From NCBI GenBank assembly GCA_027075555.1, contig JALTAZ010000124.1:1-33049 (forward strand): 33,049 bases of DNA, read 5' to 3'. The position numbers and the translations under genes were made by a program. The notes below the pieces were generated by a model, which saw nothing but the letters and a program-made list of their open reading frames with translations, was not told the DNA's origin and made no database searches. This DNA comes from Micavibrio sp. GTDB lineage: Bacteria; Pseudomonadota; Alphaproteobacteria; Micavibrionales; Micavibrionaceae. Shown here piece by piece: positions 24,783-33,049 of the stretch (position 1 is its first letter; each line of letters begins with the position of its first letter).

Positions 24783-27740
24783 TTATGGATTTTTATATTT
24801 TGCCCCTGGGCGTAAATATACCCACCAATTAAGCACTACACAAAAGGCATAAAATGCAGCAAAACCATAAAGCGCAACTTCAGGGGTTGTTAGCTTTATT
24901 TGCTCACCCAGTACTTTTGGAATAATAAATGCTCCATAAGCAGCCACAGCAGATGTCCAGCCAAGAACAGGACCTGTTTGCTCTTTATTAAATACTATTG
25001 CAATAGTGCGGAAAGTCGAGCCGTTACCAATTCCTGTTGCAGCAAAAAGTATAAGGAACAAAATAAGGAATGGAACAAAAAATTGCTCTGGAGTTTCTGA
25101 GGCGTAGGCTTCTTTCATGTAATATGCAACGCCCAGTGCACTTGCCACCATCACTATAGAGCATATCTGAGTTACAAAAGCGCCCCCCAATTTATCGGAA
25201 ATTCTACCACCAATAGGGCGGATCAGTGCGCCAATAAACGCTCCTGTCCATGCATACATTAGTGCGCTAGGGGCATTTGGATTTGGCGTATTATGAGTCA
25301 TAACGCCATCGACCATTATATGCTGAAAGCCAAATATAACTTTAATAGCAAGCGGGAAGCTAGCAGCAAAACCGATGAACGAACCAAATGTCATAGTATA
25401 TATGATTGTCATCACCCATGTATGCGGGTTATTGAATATCTTATATTGGCGTTTAAGGCTTGCCCCAATCTCACCAGGAAGCATTTTCAACAATATAACT
25501 GTTGCGGCAATAACTCCTGGCAATATAATATATTTACTAATTCCAAAACCAGATCCATTTGCACTAGCTGGAAGCATTAACCAAAGACCAGTAGCCGCAA
25601 CCCCAAGAGCAATAGCAAGCATAATCAAAATTTTCATAAAAGCCACTGGTGGAGCGCCAATATCAGGGGATACATGCTTTGCCTTGATATTATCCATACC
25701 AAGCCATGCGGCAATTGATAAGGGGATAAGGAACACTAGCCAGATAAATCCGGCATTTTGGATATATGTTTCTGTTCCTGCTGGTATTTTGCCAATTAAT
25801 GTACCGCTGGTACTTTGTAAAATCATGGCATTACCGCCAAATAGCCCAAAAGTCATAACTAATGGAATTAGTATCTGCATCGTTGTAACACCAAAATTCC
25901 CAAGTCCTGCATTAAGACCAAGTGACATGCCTTGAACTTTTTTTGGAAAAAAGAAACTGATATTAGACATAGAAGATGCAAAGTTACCGCCACCAATACC
26001 AGATAGTAGAGCAAGAAGTTGAAATACCCAAAGCGGTGTATCTGGGTTTTGTAACGCTATACCAGTTCCAAGAGCAGGTAATATAAGCAAAGACGTAGTT
26101 AAGAATATAGTATTACGCCCACCTGCCAATCTTATAAAGAAAGTTGAAGGAATACGAAGCGTTGCACCCGATAGACCTGCAATAGCCATCAGAGAAAATA
26201 AATCGCTTTTTTCAAATGGAAAACCAAGGTTTAACATTTGAACAGTAATAATTCCCCAATAGAGCCATACCGCAAATCCAACTAGCAAGCAAGGAATAGA
26301 AATCCACAAATTGCGGTAGGCTATTTTCTTGCCATAATTATCCCACTGCTCCTTATTCTCAGGATCCCAGTCTTCTAAGCCATGATGCTTGAATTCCTTG
26401 GCACTATCTCCATATGTATCAGTTATATCCGCATCAATCTTTTTTTTGTATTTAGATTTTTGTACTTTAAGCTCGGGCAAGAATTTAGGCTTCTTAACCC
26501 TACCTTCTGCATAAAGAATAGAAGCATGCATCCAAAGTAAGGCAACAACGGTAAGGGCAAATAGCAACATAAAGCAGCTTGTCCATACGCCAATCATATC
26601 ATTCATAAAACCAAAAACAATAGGTAAGAAAAAGCCACCAAGACCGCCAACAAGACCTACAACACCGCCAACTGCGCCAACATGATCTGGATAATAAACT
26701 GGTATATGCTTATATACAGCGGCCTTACCCAGCGACATAAAGAAACCTAGAATAATGGTTAGTGATACAAAAACAGGAAGGCTAATAGCTATTCTAAACT
26801 CAATTGGCCCGTTTATCCCATCAACTATATAGCGTGTAGCAGGATAGGATAAGAAAAATGTAATTAAAATAGATGCAATAAAGGTCCAATACATTACGGC
26901 ACGCGCGCCATAGCGATCAGACATCCAGCCACCTAATGCTCTAAATATTGAACCAGGCAAAGCATATGCCGCGGCTAATAAACCGGCTGTTTTAATATCT
27001 AAGTCATAAACACCTACATAATAACGAGGCAACCATAGAGCCAGAGCAACGAATGCACCAAACACAAAGAAATAATAAAGAGAAAAACGCCAAACTTGAA
27101 TATTTTTCAAAGGCTCTAATTGCTCAAGAATTGGGCGAGGCTTTTCCTTTTTTTTCTTGCGCTCTGCTAATTTGGGATCATCTTTACTTAATAAGTAGAA
27201 TAAAATAGCAATCACACCAAGCATAATTGCATAAGCCCGCGCTGTTCCTTCCCAGCCAAGAGCAACCAAAAGATAAGGAGCACCAAAATTTGTTATTGCT
27301 GCGCCGACATTACCTACCCCAAATATACCAAGGGCGGTTCCTTGTTTTTCTTTTTCATACCATTGTGAAACATATGAAATACCAACGGCAAACCCACCGC
27401 CAGCCAGACCCACGCCAAGCGCGGCGACCAAAAACATTTCATATGTAGTAACTGTTGATAAAAGCCAAGTGGCAACCGCGGAACAAAGCATAGTCAGTGT
27501 AAATACAAGACGACCTCCATATTGATCCGTCCAAATACCAAGCAGCAGTCTACTGAGTGATCCAGTTAACACAGGAGTTGCAACTAATAAACCAAATTGC
27601 GTATCGGTCAGCCCAAGATCAGTCTTAATCTTAATTCCAATAATGGAGAAAATTGTCCATACCGCAAAACATGCTGTAAAGGCAAATGTACTAAGCCCTA
27701 AGGCTCTATTCTGATCTGATTTTTTTATATGCTTAATCAT
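24783..27740 (-). CDS. narK: fused NarK1-NarK2 nitrate/nitrite transporter
   Basis: 985 aa, two major-facilitator modules in one chain. Residues about 10-415 are a NarK1-like 12-helix unit (LSRLLLGIWTDQYGGR, GKAAVYKHIPVYYPDHVGAVGGVVGLVGG nitrate signature). A charged linker of about 60 residues (416-478) with many Lys follows. Residues about 479-985 are a NarK2-like unit (LSGIGGGNFASSMSNISFFFP, NAGLGNFGVT, GGRISDKLGGA). NarK1 types are thought to be nitrate/proton symporters and NarK2 types nitrate/nitrite exchangers, so one protein may start and then sustain nitrate uptake. A similar fusion is known in Paracoccus. It leads the nar operon and has an FNR box upstream. Confidence 0.96.
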   Translation of the reverse strand: MIKHIKKSDQNRALGLSTFAFTACFAVWTIFSIIGIKIKTDLGLTDTQFGLLVATPVLTGSLSRLLLGIWTDQYGGRLVFTLTMLCSAVATWLLSTVTTYEMFLVAALGVGLAGGGFAVGISYVSQWYEKEKQGTALGIFGVGNVGAAITNFGAPYLLVALGWEGTARAYAIMLGVIAILFYLLSKDDPKLAERKKKKEKPRPILEQLEPLKNIQVWRFSLYYFFVFGAFVALALWLPRYYVGVYDLDIKTAGLLAAAYALPGSIFRALGGWMSDRYGARAVMYWTFIASILITFFLSYPATRYIVDGINGPIEFRIAISLPVFVSLTIILGFFMSLGKAAVYKHIPVYYPDHVGAVGGVVGLVGGLGGFFLPIVFGFMNDMIGVWTSCFMLLFALTVVALLWMHASILYAEGRVKKPKFLPELKVQKSKYKKKIDADITDTYGDSAKEFKHHGLEDWDPENKEQWDNYGKKIAYRNLWISIPCLLVGFAVWLYWGIITVQMLNLGFPFEKSDLFSLMAIAGLSGATLRIPSTFFIRLAGGRNTIFLTTSLLILPALGTGIALQNPDTPLWVFQLLALLSGIGGGNFASSMSNISFFFPKKVQGMSLGLNAGLGNFGVTTMQILIPLVMTFGLFGGNAMILQSTSGTLIGKIPAGTETYIQNAGFIWLVFLIPLSIAAWLGMDNIKAKHVSPDIGAPPVAFMKILIMLAIALGVAATGLWLMLPASANGSGFGISKYIILPGVIAATVILLKMLPGEIGASLKRQYKIFNNPHTWVMTIIYTMTFGSFIGFAASFPLAIKVIFGFQHIMVDGVMTHNTPNPNAPSALMYAWTGAFIGALIRPIGGRISDKLGGAFVTQICSIVMVASALGVAYYMKEAYASETPEQFFVPFLILFLILFAATGIGNGSTFRTIAIVFNKEQTGPVLGWTSAVAAYGAFIIPKVLGEQIKLTTPEVALYGFAAFYAFCVVLNWWVYLRPGAKYKNP

Positions 27741-27812
27741 AATTGACTGTCCTCATCTTTGTAGAACAATGTAAGAAAAATTACATTTTCCAACATTTGC
27801 AGATTTTCTGTC

Positions 27813-27827
27813 ATGATTTAATCATAT
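27813..27827. promoter_or_regulatory. palindromic site upstream of narK, identical to that of moaA
   Basis: ATGATTTAATCAT (27813-27825) plus the next two bases are identical to the block before moaA. It lies about 80 bases before the narK ATG, on the narK side of the FNR box. Its minus strand also contains TATGAT, a possible -10, so binding here could block transcription. Confidence 0.5.
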
Positions 27828-27832
27828 TTAAC

Positions 27833-27846
27833 TTGATTCAGGTCAA
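27833..27846. promoter_or_regulatory. FNR-like box upstream of narK
   Basis: TTGATTCAGGTCAA matches TTGAT-N4-ATCAA in nine of ten defined bases. It is centred about 100 bases before the narK start. With FNR at -41.5, transcription would begin near 27798 and a GAAAAT -10 lies at 27803-27808. Confidence 0.65.
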
Positions 27847-27900
27847 TCTATTGTAATTTATACATAAAAAAGGTGGTTCTTATATAATAAAAGGGACTTT

Positions 27901-27943
27901 ATTGTAATATATTAACATATTTTATATATTAATATATTACAAT
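27901..27943 (-). terminator. AT-rich inverted repeat at the 3' end of moeA
   Basis: Perfect 15-bp arms (27901-27915 and 27929-27943, starting ATTGTAATATATTAA) surround a 13-base AT loop and overlap the moeA stop codon. The stem holds only one G:C pair. It could act as a weak terminator or as a site of mRNA processing between moeA and narK. Confidence 0.45.
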
Positions 27944-29169
27944 AAACCGCAATGAGGATATAATGGATATAGATCTACAATATCACCTGGCTTGATTTCT
28001 TCTATATCTTCGGGGGCAACAGCCCAGCAATTCATGTTAAGGAAAGGACTAACCATAAATGATGCTTGGGCATCAAGTATATCGACTGTTAATATCCCAT
28101 CTTCCCAATTTTCTGCTTTGGCTTTTAAAAACATTTTGACTCCTTTACGTTTTTTAAACGAAGTCATAAGAGTTGCTTGTACTGGCTTTTCTTCGCTTAT
28201 ACCCATCATTGCACGTAATGCAGGATAAACAAAAAAGCGCAATCCTGCCGCGGTTGCAACAGGATTTCCTGGAAGTCCGAAATAAAGCGCTCCATTAGGA
28301 AGACGGGCAAATAAATTGGGCTTACCCGGTTTGATTTTTACTTTATGAAACAGTATCCGTGCGCCTGTTTTTTCTAGAACCTCTCTTATAAAATCAAATT
28401 TACCCGCCGATACTGCCCCGCTAGAGATTATTATATCTATATCATCATCAATATAGGATTTAATAAGTTTCTCAAAATCATCAGGATTATCTGGAACAGA
28501 GTTTGGAGTATGTACATAATCCACCCCCATTGTTTTTAATGTGGCCAATCCGTATGGGTGGTTAGAGTTATATATTTGCCCAGATTTTAATTCTTTAGAT
28601 AGATCATCTACCAGCTCATTTCCCGTTGCAAGGAAAGCGGCACGTGGTTTTTTATAAACTTTAATCTTATCTATACCTAAAGCTGCAATAGGCATTATAT
28701 GTTGTGGGTTAATAATTTGAGAGGCTTTTAAAACCTTTGTTCCTTTTTTAAAATCCTCACCAGCGCGGCGAATATTTGCACCATCATTTGGACGTTTTTT
28801 AAATATTATTCTATCACCATCAATTTGTGTAAGCTCAATGGGAACTACGGCATCGGTATTTTCTGGTATTGGCGCTCCTGTCATAATTTCTATACAATGC
28901 CCTGATAGGATTTTATTATCTAGGACTTTATCTCCCGCAGCAATCAGCCCTGATTTAATCAAAGTGCCACCATTTTCATCTAAATCTTCAAGGCGCAAGG
29001 CAAATCCGTCCATTGCAGAATTATCAAAGGGTTGAATATCCATAGGCGCAAAAATATCATTAACGCAAACTCTGCCTACGCATCTTTCAAGAGAAAGCTC
29101 TTCAGTTTTTAATAAATGCTCCTCGCCGGCCTTTAATAATATTTCTTTTGCTTGCTTATATGAAATCAT
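27937..29169 (-). CDS. moeA: molybdopterin molybdotransferase MoeA
   Basis: Inserts molybdate into adenylylated molybdopterin, the step after the MogA-type domain of the MoaCB fusion. 410 aa, normal length. Key segments are PFDNSAMDGFAL (about residues 47-58), GHCIEIMTGAPIPENTDAVVP (about 90-110), the MogA-like SSGAVSAGKFDFIREVL loop and the GLPGNPVA motif. The ATG at 29169 fits the family start, yet no ribosome binding site precedes it, and the FNR box position suggests a very short or absent leader. It lies between the que operon and narK on the same strand. Confidence 0.96.
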   Translation of the reverse strand: MISYKQAKEILLKAGEEHLLKTEELSLERCVGRVCVNDIFAPMDIQPFDNSAMDGFALRLEDLDENGGTLIKSGLIAAGDKVLDNKILSGHCIEIMTGAPIPENTDAVVPIELTQIDGDRIIFKKRPNDGANIRRAGEDFKKGTKVLKASQIINPQHIMPIAALGIDKIKVYKKPRAAFLATGNELVDDLSKELKSGQIYNSNHPYGLATLKTMGVDYVHTPNSVPDNPDDFEKLIKSYIDDDIDIIISSGAVSAGKFDFIREVLEKTGARILFHKVKIKPGKPNLFARLPNGALYFGLPGNPVATAAGLRFFVYPALRAMMGISEEKPVQATLMTSFKKRKGVKMFLKAKAENWEDGILTVDILDAQASFMVSPFLNMNCWAVAPEDIEEIKPGDIVDLYPLYPHCGLL

Positions 29170-29204
29170 TAGCGAAACTTACTTCTTATATAGTTAATTA
29201 TGCA

Positions 29205-29218
29205 TTGACTCTGATCAA
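29205..29218. promoter_or_regulatory. FNR-like box upstream of moeA
   Basis: TTGACTCTGATCAA matches the FNR consensus in nine of ten defined bases. Its centre (29211.5) is about 41 bases from the moeA ATG. A class II FNR promoter would therefore start transcription at or next to the start codon. A TATAAG at 29185-29190 is the best -10-like hexamer but is closer to the box than usual. Confidence 0.6.
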
Positions 29219-29380
29219 ATTTTGTTACTTTTTAATGCTATAACTAAAGAATTTTAAATCTCTATTATATCTCTATATATGATAAATATTATTGTAGTCA
29301 TGATAAGGTGAAATGTTATTGTGATGTAAATTTATACATTGTTTAGCATTATTTTTGTAAAAAATATAACAGGGAATAAC

Positions 29381-29860
29381 CTAGCCCCGCCCCTTATATG
29401 GATTAACGCCTTGGTCTGGAATCCATACGCCCTTTGGTGGTTCACCACTTTGATAAAATACATCAATTGGAATGCCACCACGCGGATACCAATAACCGCC
29501 AATTCTAAGCCAAGTTGGCGTAATACATTTTATTATGCGAAGGGCTATTTCAAGCGTACACTCTTCGTGAAATGCCCCATGATTTCTAAAAGAACCAAGG
29601 AATAATTTAAGAGATTTGCTCTCAACAATATATTTGTCAGGCACATAATCAATTACCAGATGAGCAAAATCAGGTGCACCAGTAAGCGGGCAAATCGAAG
29701 TAAATTCCGGGGCAGTAAAACGTACAAGATAGGGCATATCAGATTTAGGATTTTCCACGCGCTCTAGTTTTGCCTCATCAGGAGAGTTTGGCAAAGGCGT
29801 ATGTGATCCTAGCTGGGTTAGGTTTTTATATATGGTTTCATCTGCTTGTTTATTGCTCAT
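29381..29860 (-). CDS. queF: NADPH-dependent 7-cyano-7-deazaguanine (preQ0) reductase QueF
   Basis: Reduces the nitrile of preQ0 to the amine of preQ1 for queuosine tRNA modification. 159 aa, so the short single-domain (YkvM-like) type. The catalytic Cys57 and Asp64 are in [13 protein letters not shown], and the substrate Glu lies in [24 protein letters not shown]. Last gene of queC-queD-queE-queF, 2 bases after queE. Its product preQ1 is the ligand of the riboswitch before queC, so the operon closes a feedback loop. Confidence 0.96.
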   Translation of the reverse strand: MSNKQADETIYKNLTQLGSHTPLPNSPDEAKLERVENPKSDMPYLVRFTAPEFTSICPLTGAPDFAHLVIDYVPDKYIVESKSLKLFLGSFRNHGAFHEECTLEIALRIIKCITPTWLRIGGYWYPRGGIPIDVFYQSGEPPKGVWIPDQGVNPYKGRG

Positions 29861-29862
29861 TT

Positions 29863-30591
29863 TTAAACTCCCTTTTTATTACCCCAAAGCAATATATGTA
29901 GCTGAGGTAATATACGGACATTGTTCCAATCATCTTGTTTTGCCATATCAATTAGCCAGCGCATGCGTCCCATAATACCATCAATATCAATTTTATCATC
30001 ATTATTATCAACAGAAGGTGGGCTATGATTAACCGGTTGCAAATATATTGGAATATACTTGTATCTTTTTGCTATATCACGCGCATATAAATAATCCGCC
30101 TCGTTTTGGATAGCAATTTTCAGCAATATATCAACATTATCCCCAGCGGCTTTTATAGATTTATCCAACAGATCATAATCAGTATCCATATCACTGCTTG
30201 GTGGCTTGGGGCTTAATGTTAAAATATCTAAATCGGCAAACCAATCTCTAACGACAGAGCCTTGAGTTTCTAGCGCAAATTTATATCCTTTATCATGCCC
30301 TAAATCTATTAATGGCTGTAATGGTTGAATTGCAGGATTGCCACCAGATAGGGAAATCATGATCGGATTGCCATTAGAGAGTTTTTCTATTTTCTCAAAT
30401 ATTTCTCTTGCGCTCATGGGTTTCCATCTATCATGAAATTTGCTATCCACCGCGTGCAAGGTATCACACCAAGAGCATCGATAATCACACCCACCTGTAC
30501 GTACGAATATAGTTGGTTGCCCGATTAACGCACCTTCGCCTTGAATAGTGGGTCCAAATATCTCTGATATTCTTATTTTATTACGTGCCAT
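29863..30591 (-). CDS. queE: 7-carboxy-7-deazaguanine synthase QueE
   Basis: Radical SAM enzyme that converts 6-carboxytetrahydropterin to 7-carboxy-7-deazaguanine. 242 aa from the ATG at 30591, which lies 4 bases after the queD stop; an upstream in-frame extension into queD lacks support. N-terminal [26 protein letters not shown] is characteristic, and the cluster Cys are C35, C39 and C42 in [19 protein letters not shown] (SAM-binding GGNP) follows near residue 75-85. Confidence 0.96.
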   Translation of the reverse strand: MARNKIRISEIFGPTIQGEGALIGQPTIFVRTGGCDYRCSWCDTLHAVDSKFHDRWKPMSAREIFEKIEKLSNGNPIMISLSGGNPAIQPLQPLIDLGHDKGYKFALETQGSVVRDWFADLDILTLSPKPPSSDMDTDYDLLDKSIKAAGDNVDILLKIAIQNEADYLYARDIAKRYKYIPIYLQPVNHSPPSVDNNDDKIDIDGIMGRMRWLIDMAKQDDWNNVRILPQLHILLWGNKKGV

Positions 30592-30595
30592 GATT

Positions 30596-30952
30596 CTAGG
30601 GTCTATATTCCGCGCAGCTTTTCGGGGTTTCACGTACACGTACGGCGCTAACCTCATTCCAGCGGTTTTTACACCAATCATAAAGAAACTTTGCTAGATT
30701 TTCTGCCGTTACATTATCATCGCCAAGAACATCATTAAGATGCCTGTGGTCTAGCGTAGCATCAATATAGGTTTTTAATTTGTCAAGCTCGCGATAATCA
30801 CGTACAAAACCATATTGGTTCAGCTTTTCAGATTGCAGCTCTACCTCAACCACGTAATTATGACCATGCATGCGTGAGCAGGGGTGATCTTTGGGTAGTT
30901 GCGGTAATATATGAGAGGCAGAAAAATGATATTCCTTATAAATTATATACAT
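30596..30952 (-). CDS. queD: 6-carboxy-5,6,7,8-tetrahydropterin synthase QueD
   Basis: Turns dihydroneopterin triphosphate into 6-carboxytetrahydropterin. 118 aa from the ATG at 30952, one base after the queC stop, with an AGGGGTGG stretch upstream. The zinc ligands are H14, H29 and H31 (FSASH, MHGHNY), and the catalytic Cys25 is in HPCSRMHGH. The LDHRHLND block (about residues 67-74) and the C-terminal [13 protein letters not shown] (catalytic Glu) complete the pattern. Confidence 0.97.
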   Translation of the reverse strand: MYIIYKEYHFSASHILPQLPKDHPCSRMHGHNYVVEVELQSEKLNQYGFVRDYRELDKLKTYIDATLDHRHLNDVLGDDNVTAENLAKFLYDWCKNRWNEVSAVRVRETPKSCAEYRP

Positions 30953-30953
30953 T

Positions 30954-31655
30954 TTAAGCCACCCCTTTTTCTGTAGCCTGTTTCCAAAAATCAGGATCGG
31001 CATATTTTGTAGGATCATTAATGCCTGCAATATTAAATGCTTCTATACGCTCTACACATGTGCCGCAGCGCCCGCAATGTATATCTCCCCCCTTATAGCA
31101 TGACCAAGTATCACTAAAAGGAACGCTTAAGCGCGCGCCCTCGGCGGCAATCTCTGCCTTGGTTTTTTTTAAAAACGGGGTGTAAAGCTCTATTTGTGAT
31201 AGTCCTTCAAGCGCGTAATTTTGCATATTTTGGAAAGAATTTATAAATTTAGGGCGGCAATCGGGATATATAAAATGATCTCCGCCATGAACGGCTGTGG
31301 CTACTTTGCTGCATCTTCGTGCCGAAGCAATACCATAAGCAATTGTAAGCATTATAGCATTGCGGTTGGGAACAATAGTTACTTTCATGCTGTCTTTTGC
31401 ATAATGACCGTCGGGTACATCTATAATATTATCAGTTAGGGCAGAACCACTTAACGCCGCGCCAACGCCTGATATGTCAATTACATCAAAAGAGGTATTG
31501 AGCGCCTGCGCACATTTTTTAGCAAATAGAAGCTCTTTTTTATGGCGCTGCCCATAATCAAAAGAAATTAAGCCCGAGAGCCTACCTTCTTTGGCAATTT
31601 TATATGCAAGAGTTACAGAATCTAACCCGCCAGAGCAGATAATTAGTGTTTTCAT
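30954..31655 (-). CDS. queC: 7-cyano-7-deazaguanine synthase QueC
   Basis: ATP-dependent enzyme that makes preQ0 from 7-carboxy-7-deazaguanine and ammonia. 233 aa from the ATG at 31655. This start is fixed by AAGGA about 10 bases upstream and by the family start MKTLIICSGGLDSVT; an upstream extension to 31724 runs through the riboswitch and is not translated. The PP-loop SGGLDS is at residues 8-13. The zinc Cys lie in the C-terminal CYKGGDIHCGRCGTC. First gene of the queuosine operon. Confidence 0.97.
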   Translation of the reverse strand: MKTLIICSGGLDSVTLAYKIAKEGRLSGLISFDYGQRHKKELLFAKKCAQALNTSFDVIDISGVGAALSGSALTDNIIDVPDGHYAKDSMKVTIVPNRNAIMLTIAYGIASARRCSKVATAVHGGDHFIYPDCRPKFINSFQNMQNYALEGLSQIELYTPFLKKTKAEIAAEGARLSVPFSDTWSCYKGGDIHCGRCGTCVERIEAFNIAGINDPTKYADPDFWKQATEKGVA

Positions 31656-31665
31656 ATCTATTTTG

Positions 31666-31704
31666 TCCTTGTTTTCTTTTAAATGGGGTAGGCCGCGACC
31701 CATT
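31666..31704 (-). promoter_or_regulatory. preQ1-I riboswitch controlling queC
   Basis: On the minus strand a 6-bp stem AATGGG/CCCATT (+ positions 31699-31704 and 31682-31687) encloses an 11-base loop that begins TCGC and ends CCTAC. An A-rich tail (TAAAAGAAAACA) then runs into AAGGA, the queC Shine-Dalgarno. This reproduces the compact pseudoknot of preQ1-I aptamers almost base for base in the stem, TCGC loop and tail of the Thermoanaerobacter tengcongensis example. AGG of the tail can pair with CCT of the loop, so ligand binding should hide the Shine-Dalgarno and switch off translation. Confidence 0.9.
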
Positions 31705-31745
31705 ATGGCAATATATATCAACATTTTTACAAAGATGGAAGGATT

Positions 31746-32438
31746 TTAAATGCCTTTAATCTTTTCCCAAAGCGGATTGGTAAGTTCGCCTAAGAATTTT
31801 TTATGTGCGGCGAGCTCTTCGGCGCTAGGTGCATGGGGGCGGGGTTCACGGAATTTGCGCTCTATTTTTCCTTTTGCTAATAATTCGCCTTTATATGCAT
31901 TATCACTAAGGCCAAGACCGCGCTGTAAACCGCCAAGCAATTCTAGATATACTTCTGCTAGTAATTCAGAGTCCAGCAACGCCCCGTGGTAGCTCCTATC
32001 AGAGTTATCAATATTAAATCTGCGGCAAAGCGCATCAAGATTTGCAGGAGCACCAGGGAATTTCTTACGCGCCATGGTCAAAGTATCAATAACTCGATTC
32101 CATTGTAGTGGAGCGTGACCAACTTGCTCTAACTCCCAATTTAGGAATTTCATATCAAATTCCGCATTATGAATTATTAGTTTTGAATCTTCGCCTATAA
32201 AATCCAAAAAATCGCTATAGCATTGTGAAAAAACGGGCTTATCTTTCAAAAATTCATTGGTGATGCCATGAACGGCGATGGCTTCTTGCGGTACTTCGCG
32301 CTCTGGATTGATATAAAGCTGGCACGTTTTGCCCGTTGGCAGGTGGTTAATCATTTCCACCGCGCCAATCTCAACTATACGATCACCATTAAATGGATCC
32401 ATGCCTGTTGTTTCGGTGTCTATTGCAATCTCACGCAT
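31746..32438 (-). CDS. dnaQ: DNA polymerase III epsilon subunit (3'-5' proofreading exonuclease)
   Basis: DEDDh exonuclease that proofreads within the replicative polymerase. 230 aa. ExoI is IAIDTETTGMDP (Asp7, Glu9), ExoII is LIIHNAEFDMKFLNWEL, and ExoIII-epsilon is YHGALLDSELLAEVYLEL with the His and Asp of the active site. After about residue 180 comes the shorter tail that in this family binds the polymerase alpha subunit. It is followed, 90 bases on, by queC. The next gene, on the other strand, is the RHS fragment. Confidence 0.95.
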   Translation of the reverse strand: MREIAIDTETTGMDPFNGDRIVEIGAVEMINHLPTGKTCQLYINPEREVPQEAIAVHGITNEFLKDKPVFSQCYSDFLDFIGEDSKLIIHNAEFDMKFLNWELEQVGHAPLQWNRVIDTLTMARKKFPGAPANLDALCRRFNIDNSDRSYHGALLDSELLAEVYLELLGGLQRGLGLSDNAYKGELLAKGKIERKFREPRPHAPSAEELAAHKKFLGELTNPLWEKIKGI

Positions 32439-32549
32439 TTTAAAACAGCTTCTTTCTTTGGTTTATAACCTTTCCCTTAACTTATATAGAATTTATATGA
32501 TCTGTAAATTTAATTATAATGTTATTGCTTATCATAGTAATGTGCACTT

Positions 32550-32933
32550 ATGTACTCAGACCCTAAGGGGTTAACCTCTGTTTCTCCTACTTATACTCCT
32601 AGAATTCCTAGGTCTGTTGGTGTTGGCACTGCGATAGGTAGCGCTACGGTTAATCTACGCTTCGCGGGGCAGTACAGCGGCTTACATTACAACTGGAACC
32701 GCTATTACGACCCAACCACAGGGCGTTATATTACCAGTGATCCTATAGGGCTTGCTGGTGGTTTAAACACCTACGGCTATGCGCTCGCTAATCCTGTGAT
32801 GTTTATCGACCCCGAAGGGTTGAAAAGCTTAACGGCTGATCCCAGGGTCAGGATACCTGCCGCTGTAGGAACTGCTGTTTGCAAGGCATGGCCTGCTTGT
32901 ACGAAAACCTTGGTGGATAAATGTTTAACGTGA
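32550..32933 (+). pseudogene. orphan RHS-repeat core fragment
   Basis: 127 codons with the RHS-associated core signature: [37 protein letters not shown], then [20 protein letters not shown]. About four residues usually present between GQY and GLHYN are missing. Full RHS proteins are over 1,000 aa, with a variable toxin tip after the core. Here only the end of the core and about 36 residues of tip remain, with three Cys but no toxin domain I know. Local GC content is higher than in neighbouring genes, a sign of transfer. It is probably a decayed or displaced C-terminal piece rather than a working toxin. Confidence 0.75.
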
Positions 32934-32940
32934 AATAACT

Positions 32941-32961
32941 CCCCGGGCGTAAGCCCGTGGG
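32941..32961. repeat. GC-rich hairpin after the RHS fragment
   Basis: Arms CCCCGGGC (32941-32948) and GCCCGTGGG (32953-32961) pair through 8 bases with one bulged T, around a GTAA loop. It lies 8 bases after the RHS stop. There is no T run, so it looks more like a REP-type palindrome or element end than a simple terminator. The rest of the window (32962-33049) shows nothing I can name. Confidence 0.5.
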
Positions 32962-33049
32962 ATGTAGCGCTTCCAGTGTCTTCGTGTTATTCCTATGCAA
33001 TGAAGTATAAGAAGCAAACACATTGTATTTATCGCTGTGATTATCATCT

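Noticed and set aside
29205-29218. moeA FNR box also serving queF
   Set aside because: queF is on the same strand and lies upstream of the box, so it cannot be driven from it.

Overview
This AT-rich window most likely comes from an alphaproteobacterium able to respire nitrate. The best taxonomic clue is Rho, whose N-terminal half reads like alphaproteobacterial Rho proteins. Genes are densely packed, with many 1-8 bp overlaps. TGA works as an ordinary stop: several genes end in ATGA overlaps. I saw no tRNA, rRNA, CRISPR array or intact insertion sequence.

Layout. (1) 1-4210: rho on the plus strand with a clear promoter, then on the minus strand the vitamin B6 pair pdxS/pdxT with an unknown 111-aa gene between them, and an unknown 206-aa gene. 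(2) 4211-6764: a 426-bp divergent spacer, then hemE-hemH, two late steps of heme synthesis. (3) 6738-10887: an accessory stretch holding a small hydrophobic ORF behind a highly structured leader, an exported rhodanese/DSP-type phosphatase, two tandem diverged paralogues resembling DUF6782 putative metallopeptidases, and an LRAT-like NlpC/P60 protein. (4) 10914-32438: a long run of minus-strand genes. In transcription order these are dnaQ; queC-queD-queE-queF (queuosine precursor); moeA; a fused narK1-narK2 transporter; narG-narH-narJ-narI-ppiC (membrane nitrate reductase); moaA-moaCB-moaD-moaE-mobA-orf113-tauE (molybdenum cofactor); and an OprO/P-type porin. (5) 32550-33049: a GC-richer orphan RHS fragment followed by a hairpin.

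How the parts work together. Nitrate and nitrite are moved by the NarK fusion and nitrate is reduced by NarGHI, which NarJ helps assemble. NarG needs bis-MGD, made by the MoaA/CB/D/E, MoeA and MobA proteins encoded on both sides of it. FNR-type boxes (TTGAT-N4-ATCAA or near) lie upstream of narK, narG, moaA and moeA, which implies shared low-oxygen control. The narK and moaA promoters also share an identical 15-bp AT-rich palindromic block. The moaA leader carries a candidate Moco riboswitch: an 11-nt GAAA tetraloop receptor beside a GAAA-capped hairpin, with the Shine-Dalgarno in a possible closing stem. The queC leader carries a very good preQ1-I riboswitch, so the queuosine operon is probably under translational feedback.

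The strongest candidates for something undescribed are the structured leader plus 32-aa membrane peptide at 6738-7018, the shared palindrome of narK and moaA, and the 7.1-10.9 kb accessory genes.
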